Source of the DNA: Adineta vaga
Lineage: Eukaryota; Rotifera
Direction of reading: 5' to 3'
Length of the DNA stretch: 64,000 bases
NCBI GenBank assembly: GCA_021613535.1
Contig: CP075497.1
Location: 9,858,001-9,922,000 of the forward strand
A program made the position numbers and the translations under genes. Positions 1 through 11,651 of this stretch are shown here, in pieces. Each line of letters starts with the position of its first letter. Within the stretch, counting starts at the first letter, position 1. Below the pieces are notes generated by a model, which worked only from the letters and a program-made list of their open reading frames with translations, had not been told where the DNA came from and searched no databases.

Positions 1-2
1 CA

Positions 3-593
3 ACACCACCAATACAAAATGATCAAGAATTTATTCAAACAATGATTACACAAGGAAAAAGAAAACGAAAATCAGATGTTGATAATAATCCATCAAGTGT
101 AAAAATACGTCGAATTACTATTAAAAGTGAACCCGAACAGGTTATATTCAATTCAAACATTGTTGATTTTGATTGAAAATATTTCCTTTCTTTTCTCTAG
201 CCATCCAATAATCCACCACCATCGATTCTATTTCGACATTCGAATGAACAACCAATTGTAATGTGTTCAAATTTTGTTTGTCATAGTTTATCACCAACAG
301 AAGAAACTTTTATAATAGATGCAATAGCACGTTCTGGTCCGAATTGTACATTTTTTGAAGCGAAACAAATCGCTGAAGAAATGTATTCAAATATCATTTG
401 TGTGAATAATTCTAATCGTCAGTTACCTGTTAGTGAAATATGGTTCTATTTATTTTTCTATTTGCATTGTGAAAAATTATTTTCCACACATCGTCATTGG
501 CTTCATGATCTTGAAAATGCCAAAAACAATACTAGTTATCTATACGAACAACAACAACAAATAATTCGTCTAATGAAAACTTATCTTCATTAG
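3..593 (+). CDS. 3' part of unidentified nuclear protein with PWWP-protein-like C-terminal domain
   Basis: Two exons are visible, 3-140 and 201-593, joined in phase 0 (GT at 141, AG at 199-200); the 5' end lies outside the window. The first exon encodes a basic, NLS-like stretch (KRKRK) and a polar linker. The second encodes a compact domain beginning LSPTEE, then TFFEA, IICVNNSNR and WFYLFFYLH. The same spacing (LSPFEE, TFEEA, ILCLNLNR, WFYTFLFSH) occurs at the C-terminus of the PWWP protein at 41.0-43.3 kb, so the two are homologous there. I do not recognise a named domain. The basic linker suggests a nuclear, chromatin-associated role by analogy with its relative; this is inference. An AATAAA lies at 705-710. 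Confidence 0.75.
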
Positions 594-817
594 AAGTATA
601 TATCTAGTTTTCTTTTTTTCCATTTTTTTTTGTTATCTTTCTTGTGTGTATATATAAATAGATAAATGCGTTGTATATTAGAAACTATTTTGTATGATCT
701 GAACAATAAACAAAACTACGAATAGATTAATTCATTGAATAAATTCTTAGGTCTTTATATATGCGTACAATTATTGTTGTTTCTGTTTTGGTTATTTATA
801 TATGTTCAGTTTAAGAT

Positions 818-2420
818 ATGATGACGAATAATAATAATATAGAAGATCAACGATGGAAATTATTAGATAAAGAACGATTTCAAACATTTTTTGATTCCGA
901 TGGTCGTTTGGTGAAAGAACATGAATTTAGAAAAGCTGTTTTCAAAGGTGAGAGGTAGGTCTGAATATTAAATAAATTAATAATCAGCATATATGTGAAT
1001 AATAAAGATTAGCTTTTGTAGAAATATGTATGAGTTACAAGTCATCTTAATTTTTTACCCATTTTGAATACTAGTAATGATTCATTTTTAATTATTTAGG
1101 CGGTATCAATAGTAATCTTCGGCCGCAAGCATGGAAATATCTTTTTGGTTTCTATCCACCACTTCTTTCTAAAACGTAAGATCAACATTTTTGTTCAATT
1201 CGTTTTTCATGATTGTTTGTTTTCTCTTCATATTAGAGAACAAGAAACTATTGATGTTGAACGTAAATTATGTTATGATTTTATGTGTGAACGATGTGAA
1301 AAAGAAATGCCAGAAGAACGTAAATTTGTACATTGACTACTTTTTCATCTTTAATTTTAATGTTACTTTAGTCCGTTCACAATTATCGCATCTATCCGCA
1401 AATAAAGTTAAAGAACCTCTTAGTCCAAATGAAATATTCTTTTCTATTCAACAACGTATCGAAGCTTATAAACCTAAACTAAATTGGAATGAAATGGATC
1501 GTCATGTTCGACTTATTGCTAAAGATTTACACCGAACTGATTTTATATCATCGGAAAAACGACCAGATAATTATAATTACGGTCCATTAACACGTTTACT
1601 TGTTGCATTTGCTTCTTATCATCCGAATATCGGTTATTCCCAAGGTATTCTTGTTCTAAATTATACAAAAGACGTGTTTAATATTTTATATTTGTTAGGT
1701 ATGAATGATATGGCTCATTGTTTTCTACATGTATTTTCTTTCAATGAACATGAAGCTTATTTCTGCTTTGCTTATTATATCACACAATCGGGCGAACATT
1801 TTACAGAAAAAGGTATCGCACATAAAATAAAACAATTGCCGAAACTAGTGGAAATTGTTGATCAATTATTATATGATCGAATATTATCACTCAATGTTGA
1901 ATTATGGACATTTTGTCATCGTATGTACTAATGTTATTGCTCATGATTTAATAATGATTTTTTGATAGGATGGTTATTTTTATGTTTTCGTCGTGAATTT
2001 GCTGAAGAAGAAGATACATTGATATGTTTCGAAGTAGTTTGTAGTCATTTTCTTGAAGAAAATTCATTAGCTGCAGAACGTCTTCTTCATGATATACAAT
2101 TGAGACGAGCAGAACAAAAAGGTATCAGTAGTTATTCATCATCAATATCAATGGAAGGACATTCCAAATCGAATGAAGAACTTGGATGTTCATTCGACTT
2201 ATTCGTTTGTATTGCAATGATATCATTATTTCGTTCATGTTTATTCGATGCTAATGATGAACTTGAAGCTTTGGAAGCCATTCAACAACGTCAAAAAACA
2301 CTCGATGTTCGACAAGTTTTATCATTAGCAGAACAACTTTTTAAAATATATTGCCTACAAATGACATCAATGACAGCTCCATCCACAATTGAAACATCAT
2401 CTTATGAAATCATTGATTAA
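818..2420 (+). CDS. TBC domain Rab GTPase-activating protein, TBC1D25-like
   Basis: Exons 818-947, 1100-1175, 1237-1319, 1372-1644, 1699-1920 and 1969-2420 join in frame to 411 aa. The TBC catalytic signatures are intact: arginine-finger motif IxxDxxR at I145-D148-R151 and glutamine-finger YSQG at 185-188. The lead-in (DSDGRLV, then an LRPQAWKYLF-type stretch) and the RWLFLCFRREF block match the TBC1D25/15/16 group, best TBC1D25. TBC proteins stimulate GTP hydrolysis by Rab GTPases on membranes; TBC1D25 relatives act on Rabs of autophagy and endosomes. The N-terminal extension of vertebrate TBC1D25 is absent. Two ATGs stand in tandem at 818 and 821; I took the first. The 3' end faces the SOUL gene across 194 bp. 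The family is certain, the subgroup less so. Confidence 0.9.
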
Positions 2421-2614
2421 TCATCTAAATGTGATCAAATTTGATTTATTTATTTATATATTTCTTTTTGTTCAAAATGATAATATATACATCTATCCAT
2501 TTCAATAATCATCTTCTAAATATGACTATACAGGGATAGTGCTTATTCATGATAGATTAGATAAAAACTTTGTCCTTTTCGTATGAAAATTATTTTATTA
2601 GAAACAAATAACAT

Positions 2615-3342
2615 CTAAGAAACAGCAACATCTGTTTCATTGGAATTGTTTTCAAGTAATTCAGTAACTAAAACTTCATTATGTCGATTGATTAGTTTCA
2701 TGGGCATATCATAAGTTGCTGAAATCACTTCTTCACGATTAATTGGGAATGTTTTACACAGTTCTAATATATTTTTACTTTCACGTTTCCAATCTGCTTC
2801 TTTGGCAAAACCACCAAAACGTTTGGCATAAAAAATTTGTTCGACTTGTTGATAGATATAAACACCCTCAACAGTTGGTATTGGTGGTGAATTTTTATGA
2901 TTATCTTTATCAAGTATTAACAATAATGTAAATCGATTTTCTTGATTATTTGTCAATGATGGACGAACTATTACCATAATTGGAAGACACATTTTTAATG
3001 TTTTACCTTTTGGGGAAAAAAGCCATTTCTATTTATTTAAATTCAAAAACTACGATAGTTTACCATCGACATTTCCACCTTGAGTATACTTAACCAATTT
3101 CCATAGATTTGACATAACAGGTTCATCACCTACAGTAGCAGTAAATGTATACGCAGCACATGTGAATGGATCATATCGACGTTTTTCATAAGTCTAATCA
3201 TTTGATGAGAAGATTTCATTCAAAAAATTATTTGTGAAATGACATACAATACCTTATTACTTTCGATAATATCATATTTCGGCCATTCTGGATCCGCAGT
3301 TACATTTGAATAGGCTGATGCAGCTGTTCGTAACCAATTCAT
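2615..3342 (-). CDS. SOUL/HEBP family heme-binding protein
   Basis: Coding order on the minus strand is 3342-3253, 3193-3064, 3006-2615, giving 203 aa with matching phases. The start follows an A-rich leader. The N-terminal part has the SOUL hallmark of an aromatic-rich opening (WPKYDIIES, YEKRRYDPF), a KYTQGGNVDGKTLKM segment matching the YIQGKNE..K(I/M)xMTxPV region of HEBP1/2, and a C-terminal VEQIFYAKRFGGFA and MKLINRHNEV block matching HEBP2. SOUL proteins bind heme or porphyr­ins in the cytosol. The usual MTxPV is MCLPI here. The exon-2/exon-3 join uses acceptor AAAAG at 3007-3011; a nearer-consensus TAG at about 3028 was rejected because it breaks phase. Confidence 0.88.
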
Positions 3343-5832
3343 TTTTTATTTTTCTTTTTCTTTTTTTCTCGTTTGTGTTTATATCATCGAGCAAAGACAT
3401 GATTATATAATCATAGATAAGAAATGTATTTGTTTTTCGATATACAATGATGATAAATTCTAAAAACACGCGTTTACTTTAGCTACCTTTTATAAACATT
3501 TAAACGTGATTCATTCATACGAATAACTTTTGTTCCATGTAATACAAAAGATATGTTACGAGAACAACATGAAGAAATTTAATTACAAATGCTTATGCAA
3601 TATATGATAGAAAGAACAAAGAAAAATTGTACAGATATACACGTGCATATCGTTTTTGCTTTTGTTTCATTTTTCATAGTAATGCTGTCGAATGTAAGAA
3701 AGAAATTTGAGAGTGTGGGTGAATTCAAGGTAAAGAGAATACCCAAACATGAACAGCTTGGAACATACACACACATATCCTTATTTTTTAAGATGTGGAT
3801 GAATTTACAATCAAATCTTTACGCTCATTTCCATCAAGTTTCAACGAAAAACGATTTTTAACAAATTTTTTCCGAGAATAAAATTTGTTACTTTTACCTA
3901 CAGTCTTACTCCTTGTCTACAAAAAGATTCAGTGACGTGAGAACATTTTCGTGCGGAAGAAAAGAAAAATAATCTTAATAGCCACAAAAAACAAACAAAT
4001 GCATAAGAAGAGAAGTAATGTTTTGATGAAAAACAACGTCGATGCGATATTTGTTATTTATTTGTGAAACAAATGGAACATATCAACCGACTAATAGAAA
4101 TGGCTGAAAGGAGAATTGTTGAGAAAATAAACAGTAGACGAATGCGAGAATCTATTTAATGCTCGTTTCGTTTCTTTAGCATGCACAAATAGCGAGTTTT
4201 TTTCGTCTAGATGCGAACATAAGTGAAATATATTCGAAACTAGCGCGATCACCATTCAACTTGAAAATATGATCAATCGATGACAAATTTTACGGATCAT
4301 TTAAGAATAATTTCGATCTTCTCTAGATCAATCAAACTACTACAAGACTTGAAGCAAGCACGTAAATATAAACTCTGATCTTTTTATGAGGAAGCTTTCG
4401 AAATAAACTAGCTTAGAATGATGTTTCATGAATTTAGCACGCAGTTTTTCGAAATTTATGCGATCTACCACCATATCGTAGTATATGAAAACGGGATAGC
4501 TGTTGTATAATTACTTTTACTAAATGGACTGATTCTTTCATGAATAGTGAAGAATATTTACAGGCTATATTGATAAGGAAAATGTTTTTTAATAACATAA
4601 CTAGCGAAAGTATCCGATGGTGGTCCAAAACCTTCCAGACTGAAAACGATAGAGGATGCAGAGAGGTTTGTACTTGAAATTTTTCATCCATCACCACAAC
4701 ATATTCCTCCACACATATCTAAGATAGAACAACTTATACTGCGTAGCATTGTAAACCCACCCGTTTTCTAAAAGTTCCTGCTGCGAAGCCTATCCTTCTT
4801 CTAACCAATCTCGTTCTAACTCTGTCTCTACTTCAGTTCGGACCTAAAAATCTTAAATGCCGGATTAAAGATTCATCTGTCGCGAATACATACACGTCTA
4901 TAATAAAGCACGATAGTAGAACAGATATTGTGTGGGATGAGTATCTTTCTTCTGAGTCGCCCTCACTTTCGTGTTACACAACCAGACCAGTGCGAAAACG
5001 TAGTAAGAGATGGATACTCTAAAAGATCGATCTAATCAGTTAGTTGAAATTAGATTAAATTTCAACCACCTTCCCTCTTACTCTTTCGAAACTTTTCTCT
5101 GTACATACGGAAGTATCATGGACAGTTTGGCATCCATACCTATGACGTAATCACCTGGGTGAACTCCCCCCTCCTACCCCAGACATAACCTCCTAACCTT
5201 CCTCCCTCGTCAATATCGTCAATCCTCTCTCAACCTTCCATCGAACTTAGAGTATTGCCAGAAGAAGTTTGATAACATTAACTACCACAGGACTATCTGG
5301 ATGAAATTTCACCCACGCTCCCTCCCTCTTCCGATGACCATACCAACTCTCTGTCGACCTTACCTGCGATTTAAGCTACCAGCGTGAAAATGTTCGTGAC
5401 GCTAGCTATAACAGGGACTGAATGCATAACGAACAGACCGACAAACATTCTTCTTCATATATATATATATATTGATAGATAGATAGAACATAGTTGCCAC
5501 AAAATGAAGAACTGAGAAATTTTACACATTAGGAAATAACGATGTTCATGATTCCGCGAACGAGCTATTAGTGTATCTCGATTGCCGATATTTTCAAGTT
5601 AAACGGTTGTTTGAATGAATTCATGCATATATTACTAATAATTCATTTTATTGATAAAATACATGTGATAGGAGTTTCAGTTTTGTGAAGAATAAAGTAT
5701 TGTCTTCTTATGAACTCCGTGTTTTGTAGATAATAATCACTTCTGTATTAATAGTGAAAATTAGAACAGTTAGTAATTACCGATTCCACGCATTCCTTTA
5801 CAACACGCTCGTATTTCGACTATTATACATAA
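3343..5832. other. Gene-poor interval
   Basis: No convincing gene lies in these 2.5 kb. Open frames on both strands are short, lack splice-consistent extensions and show no family motif. Contents: one copy of a dispersed repeat near 3573-3705; a perfect 9-bp inverted repeat (GTTGAAATT, 6-nt loop, AATTTCAAC) at 5043-5066; a pyrimidine-rich tract about 5090-5240; and a TA/GATA microsatellite about 5458-5490. The last few hundred bases should hold the promoter of the ADP-ribosyltransferase. Confidence 0.5.
3573..3705 (+). repeat. Dispersed repeat, copy 1
   Basis: This stretch shares two blocks with 17937-18110: TTAATTACAA followed by TGCTTAT and a TAGAAAGAACA motif, then AAGAAAAA(T/C)TGTACAGATA. 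The copy at 17.9 kb carries about 65 extra bases between the blocks. No coding potential is recognised. It is probably a fragment of an old non-coding mobile repeat. Confidence 0.45.
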
Positions 5833-6609
5833 ATGGCTACTGCATCAGATTCAACTACTCATACCAAAAGTCGCTTTCTGGATGCTAACAAAGAAGACTT
5901 GAAAGAACTGATGCCGTTAAAAAGTTTTGATGATGTTCCTCTTCTCCCATTGGGAGAATCTGTTGAGAAGTTGGACAAGTTGCATAAGGATCTTAAGCTT
6001 ATGATAGATGTTGCTCTTAAGAGATCTAAAGATCCAGCTGACAATCTTAATGAAGACCAGTCAGCCGCTATCTGTCTTTATACAATGGAAGGTAATTCAC
6101 CGGGCTGTAATCTTTACTCACTACTGAATGCGACGCTTCGCAATCCAGATCGAACACAACTCGAATCTTGGTATCCATACTTAAAACTGATACTAACGGC
6201 TCTATATACCTTACCATCGATCAGTACGACAGTTTGGCGAGGAGTACGTAAAGATCTATCCCATAGATATAAACGTGGTGAAGATATTACGTGGTGGGCA
6301 TTTAGTTCGTGCACAACTTTGATTGATGTTTTAGAAGATGAAAAGTTCTTGGGCACATCAGGAGAACGTACACTGTTTGCAATTGAATGTTGTAGTGGAA
6401 AAGAGATTAAACGTCATTCCTATTACTCTTTCGAAAAAGAAGTCTTACTCCTTCCAACTACACATTTGAAAGTACTCGGTCAGTTCAAATGTCAAAATGA
6501 TATGTATATTATTCATTTACGTGAAATACCAACACAACCACTTCTCATAAGAAACATATTATGTGAACAACCGAGAAAGCCAACTCCCTCTCTACTGCCC
6601 ATAAGGTAA
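5833..6609 (+). CDS. Arginine-specific mono-ADP-ribosyltransferase (ART)
   Basis: A single uninterrupted frame of 258 aa with the complete R-S-E signature of arginine-specific ARTs: R136 in WRG, the FSS motif (S158-S159) for the S position, and E201-K-E203 as the ExE catalytic motif. Such enzymes transfer ADP-ribose from NAD+ to arginine side chains. No signal peptide or GPI signal is visible, so a cytosolic enzyme is likely. Bdelloid rotifers carry large ART families. The stop at 6607-6609 overlaps a good splice donor (AG|GTAAAA at 6605/6606, phase 2), and the next acceptor in matching phase is at 8610/8611 before an NHL propeller. The real product may therefore be an ART-NHL fusion of 587 aa. 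Confidence 0.9.
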   Translation: MATASDSTTHTKSRFLDANKEDLKELMPLKSFDDVPLLPLGESVEKLDKLHKDLKLMIDVALKRSKDPADNLNEDQSAAICLYTMEGNSPGCNLYSLLNATLRNPDRTQLESWYPYLKLILTALYTLPSISTTVWRGVRKDLSHRYKRGEDITWWAFSSCTTLIDVLEDEKFLGTSGERTLFAIECCSGKEIKRHSYYSFEKEVLLLPTTHLKVLGQFKCQNDMYIIHLREIPTQPLLIRNILCEQPRKPTPSLLPIR

Positions 6610-8610
6610 AAAGATTATCAAAGGTCTCTCTCATTGTTTCAGTATGATTCGTCAAAAAAAGAAAATAGTCTTGTTAGTTAAAAGTATCTAAGAAAAATTA
6701 ATGCGACAGTGGTTCATCGACACTTTAGGTAAACAAGGGTACAGCAAACCATGAAAAAATTGGTTCAACCCGCCTGTATAAAAGTTGAGCGTGAAGTGGG
6801 CCTATCCAATAAATCTTACTCAGTCCTATCCGAGCACAAGGCATGTTAAAATTCAGAAAGATTACTTTTCCACGACGTAGAAACAATATTTCTGAAAGAA
6901 AAATTATATTGTTCGGTGTATTTATCAAACGAATGCGATGTGTTGCAAACTTTTTTGCACTAAATATCGATCATTATACAGAGCTCGATATCGTTGACTA
7001 AAGCACGTTTTGATAAAGCTAATATATACGAAATACAACATATTTCTGCATAAGCGATTTCTTATTCAGTTCATCCTCTTCTCGAATGCAGTACAGCCAA
7101 AAATACTCTAAGCACAAAAAATCGCTTTTCATCTCAAATTAAATGATACTGTTGTTTCTTTGTAAATATTTTAACTGTTATAGATAATAAAATTTCGAGT
7201 TCTTTTGATTTTTTGAAATGGTGAATTTTTTGTTTGCATAAGTAGATTTTCGTTGGACCATACACGATCTTATTCCATTCCATTAAGTCAAAAAGAGATT
7301 ATTGCAAGGAAATGATGTAAAGGTCATAGAAACATCCTGTTTTCATATAGTAGTATATTTCGTTGGTTAAAATCGTCATGAATCAAACTTAAACAGGGAC
7401 CTGTAGTTCATAATATACTCTTTATAACATCAATAACGAGACTTTATTTTACAAAGTGTTTCGATCGAATTTATTTGCGTACTAATTAGTATAAATAATA
7501 TATTACAAAATAAAAGTTGTAGATGACAGATGTGAATACTAGTATATATCGTATCAGCTGAATCGATAGTCGTATCGGTTTCTTATGAACAGCTATGTCC
7601 AATACTTCTGCCATTTATTCGATCATAGATTTCGAAAAAAAAATTGAAAAAATCATATAAACATTGAGCCGGGCAAACTATCCGAATAAGTAGTCTATTT
7701 TGAGCCCTGCAAAGAACAATTAAAACACAAAAAAGAACAGAAACAAATGCCTTATATATTTATGCAAGATAGAAGCGAACCGAAGAATCGATTTCCATAA
7801 CAAGAAAGCAATTATCATCAAGCAGATTTTTGATAGTTAAAGATTATGAAGAAACCTTAGGCTAACTTCTGAAAAGACATTTGAAAACATTTTCGAAAAA
7901 AGTTTCCCTGGTTGATCGTAAACTTAATTTAATTAAGCTGAAATCGATAGTAACATAGAATTAGACTTCTACTTTATATCGAATTTGAAAAGTATTCTGA
8001 GTGAGCAGTGATCTAGTTAGAGTAAGACAACTGGATATTGTCCCACCACTGATTTTAGCGTTGATACATCCTCTTGATGTCAAAATTTTAGTCATACTTC
8101 TATATGTTAAGTATTCTTCTTTGAGCCATCATGACTAGAGAACTCAGAAGTTTTGCTGCCGAACGCGTCTCATAAAGTTACTTTCTTACCTTGATGACAA
8201 AGCTTTAAACGTAAAAACAGTTTTTTCCTATAGGTAATTATTTATCTGATAGAAACAATAACAAGAACAATCTGACGAAAGTAGCTTTGAATAAAAAAAT
8301 GCTAAACTTAGAAGCACAATAAAGCCATTTTATGCGTCATATCGTTCGATAATCACTGTAAAAATATTTTATATTTTCTGAAACAAGGAAAAGAACACTT
8401 TTCATTTTGGAAAATGATTTCACCAAGATGTGGCTAGAAAGTAATTCTTATCCTATCGAGTAATTACTTATTTAGTAACTGTGTTTATATAATCTATGCG
8501 GAGAAACAGAAGAAAGAACCTACTATCACTACTAAGAAATTTTTACTTTAATGAATGAATGGATGAAAAAGTCATTCTTTCCTCAATTTATTTTTTCTTC
8601 CTCGCTCTAG
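6610..8610. other. Intergenic region, or a 2-kb intron of an ART-NHL gene
   Basis: AT-rich sequence with no supported gene. It ends in a polypyrimidine tract and acceptor CTCTAG directly before the NHL exon. If the ART and NHL exons belong together, this is one intron of about 2,005 nt (6606-8610), long for this genome, where most are near 50 nt. No repeats or RNA genes recognised. Confidence 0.5.
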
Positions 8611-9601
8611 TGTAACTCATGAACAATGGACGTCAACAGCACTAACAGTGGCTGGAGGTCATGGATACGGACAGCAACTGAATCAATTTTCTTACTGCTA
8701 TGGCATGTGTGTTGACAGTGATGGAGCTGTCCTTATCGCTGATTTAAAAAATCATCGTATCGTGGAATGGAAATTTGGTGCAACCAGTGGCCAAATAATC
8801 GCAGGAGGGCATGGAGAAGGAAGTGAACCGGATCAATTGAATAAACCAACAGATGTCATTTTCGATCACGAAAGAAACAGTATTCTGATTTGTGACAGGG
8901 GAAACCGACGAGTTGTACGCTGGCCCCGCCAAAATGGAAAGAGATATGAAATGGTAATCGAAAATATCGATTGTGGGAATCTAGCAATGGATAATTATGG
9001 TTTTCTCTATGTCACGGACACGCAGAAAGATAAAATAAGGCGATATCAACTGGTAGGAAACAGTTTTCGCTCAGATTATAAAACCGTAGCAGGTGGTAAT
9101 GAAGAAGGTAAAGGTCTCAACCAATTCAATGGACCAGCTTGTTTGTTTGTTGATTGCAAACAAACGGTATACGTTTCAGACAAAGGAAATAATCGTGTGA
9201 TGAAATGGGTGAAAGATGCGACGGAAGGAATTGTTGTGGCCGGTGGTGAAGGAAAGGGAAATGGGTTGAGGCAACTGAATAATCCTCTAGGATTGTTCGT
9301 CGATTTAAAAGATAATATCTATATTGTTGATAGTGGAAATCATCGGATTGTATGCTGGAGCAAAAATTCCGACGTTCGTGTAATTCTAGGAGGAAATTAT
9401 AGTAGAAATTTAGAGCACGGTTTGAATGGCCCTACAAGTTTGGCAGTTGATAGTTTTGGTAATCTTTATATCTATGAATCTGAAAATCATCGCGTTCAAC
9501 GGTTCGCTGTCAAGAGTGTATCCAATCCACAAGCTAATATTGTACCGAGTAAGGAAAATGTGTGGTTTAAGAAATTTGGAGTTGATAGAAGAGTAATATA
9601 A
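8611..9601 (+). CDS. NHL-repeat beta-propeller protein (first of tandem pair; 5' exon upstream)
   Basis: The exon starts at 8611 after CTCTAG and runs 330 codons to TAA. It encodes about six NHL-type blades, each with a VAGG/IAGG glycine turn, a QLN motif, an LFVD or similar strand and a (S/G)NHRI/NNRVMKW closing segment. NHL propellers usually bind proteins or RNA. No ATG precedes the first blade in frame (the frame opens at 8567 after a TGA), so an upstream exon is needed. The required phase (two bases supplied) matches the donor inside the ART stop region at 6605. A downstream paralogue lies at 10729-11651. The domain is certain; the 5' end is not. Confidence 0.85.
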
Positions 9602-10728
9602 AGCAAGTATTGAGACGTTAAGGAATTCTTTTCTGATTCAAAAAGGTCCGATACAATTAAAATTCTATTTTGAATAATTACAAATCCATGTTTTAATGGG
9701 ACGATACATTTTTCCACCTCCATATCTATGGCAAGTATTGCAGTATTAGACGTAGAGTTCTGTTCAACGGACATCATGGATCGCAGTAAAGCTGCCTCAT
9801 TAAAACGCGCAATGATCCAACTTTTAAGTGTGTTGTATCGTTGATATAGTAAGCCTAAAATACACGCTCTCTTGAGTAAAAAAATAAAAGCAATCCTACT
9901 ATTACACATGAATTGTATATCTCATCATTGTCAAAAAATAATGTTTCTAACCATAAAACTTAGTAAAACTACCACTGTTGTAGGCATTATATAGCAATGC
10001 ATTAAGTAAGTATATCGAGATTTAACAGTTAGTTCAAATACATATATACTCTATCATGGGAATAGAATATGTATCAATTATAAACAGTTCATATTAGCAG
10101 TATGGCTAGTTTCCATTAGATCGAACTCGATCATATACGTGGTTCGTATTTGATTTTGAAATGAGTATCAATCGAAAATATCTTATGAACAGATTTCATT
10201 CTTTTCTCCACTAGCCGCCAGTTTTCGTTGTAGAAAGCATCAATTGTAATCGTCGATACTCCAGAGAATAGAATGCTCTTGGTAAGATGCCACAGTAAAA
10301 TTGTGTTGGAAATTGCCAAAAATGATGCATTTCTTATCATCTTTCCAGGCACGTTACTTCAGCTATTGTAAAACAGTCTGAAAATAACTTTTACATGTAA
10401 GCTAAGTTCGAAAAAGTTAATAATATTAGTCATATTAGACTTGAATTAAATTAAATTAAATTATGAGTTACAATTTACGTTAAAGTACCTAAAATAATCA
10501 AATAGTGGTTTTGAGTTTTATATGAAACTCCATTGATTGTTTGTTTGTTTGCAGTTATAGATATTTTCTATTTAAATTCTTTCTGATCGTATCTACCAAC
10601 CTAAACCATTATTCGTTAAAATGATATATGAGTAAACATTGAATGATTGTCAAACGCGAAAAAAATTGTTTCTATTCAGCAAATAAACATTCATTCTCTA
10701 TTCGATACGTATTCCTTCTTCTTTGCAG
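9602..10728. other. Interval between the two NHL exons
   Basis: 1.1 kb without a gene I can support. Minus-strand frames of 70-140 codons show no family motif and no splice continuity. The missing 5' exon of the second NHL gene should lie here or further upstream; I could not identify it. The interval ends in TTCTTTGCAG, the acceptor for that exon. Confidence 0.45.
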
Positions 10729-11651
10729 ATCCAACGCCTAAAGTACCTTCTATTAAATGGAAATCACTTGGAGTCACAGTAGCTGGAGGACATGGTTCTG
10801 GTAGCCAATTGAACCAACTTAACCAATGTTATGGTCTCTTTGTCGACGACGATGGAAATATTCTGATCGCTGATAGTGGTAACCATCGAATTGTGGAATG
10901 GAAACCTGGTGCAACGAATGGGCAAGTAATAGCTGGTGGAAAAGGAAAAGGAGCCAATATGAATCAGTTGAATTGTCCAACATCTATTGTTGTCGATAAA
11001 AACACAAATAGTCTCCTCATATGTGATTCACATAATCGTCGAATTGTTAGATGGCCACGCCGACAAGGTCAAGTAGGATGTACAGTTGTAGCTAATATCG
11101 ATTGTTATGGATTAGCTATGGGCAAAGGAGGTTGTCTGTATGTCACAGACATTGAGAAGAACGAAGTTAGGTGTTATCAGTTGAAGCAGAACTATTCAGT
11201 CCTGACTGTAACTCGCGTGGCAGGTGGAAATGGAAAAGGGGACAATCTTAATCAACTGGATCGTCCTGATTACCTCTTTGTCGATCAAGATGATACGATA
11301 TTTATATCGGATACAGACAATCATCGTGTTATGAAATGGACGAAGGGTAAAAATCAAGGTGTTATTGTTGCTGGAGGTAAAGGCGCTGGGAATAATCTCG
11401 AGCAATTATGTCAACCTACTGGGTTGTTCGTTAATTCATTCGGTACGATATATGTTGCAGACTCTTCAAACCATCGTGTGACACGATGGCATGGTAAACA
11501 ATCAGACTTAATTGCTGACGGAACTATTGATGAAAACGGAAAAAATCACCCGTTCCATCCCGAGGGTTTGGCCGTTGATCGACATGATAATTTGTATGTA
11601 GCTGATTGGAAAAATCATCGAGTTCTACGGTTCGCAGTTAGATCAGAATAA
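10729..11651 (+). CDS. NHL-repeat beta-propeller protein (second of tandem pair; 5' exon not found)
   Basis: The exon begins after TTCTTTGCAG and runs 307 codons to a stop at 11651. It encodes a proline-containing lead (DPTPKVPSIKW) and about six NHL blades with GG..GxxLNQL turns and NHRI/NHRV closings. It aligns blade for blade with the exon at 8611-9601, so the two arose by tandem duplication. The acceptor needs one base from the upstream exon, a different phase from the first copy, so it cannot share the ART donor at 6605 without a frameshift. Codons just before the acceptor read through in frame but are probably intronic. Confidence 0.85.

Noticed and set aside
4434-4712. Minus-strand 92-codon frame in the gene-poor interval
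   Set aside because: Considered as a decayed transposase, but no catalytic motif or terminal repeats were found.
9496-9909. Minus-strand frame of 137 codons overlapping the end of the first NHL exon
   Set aside because: No motif, overlaps a supported exon and has no splice continuity.
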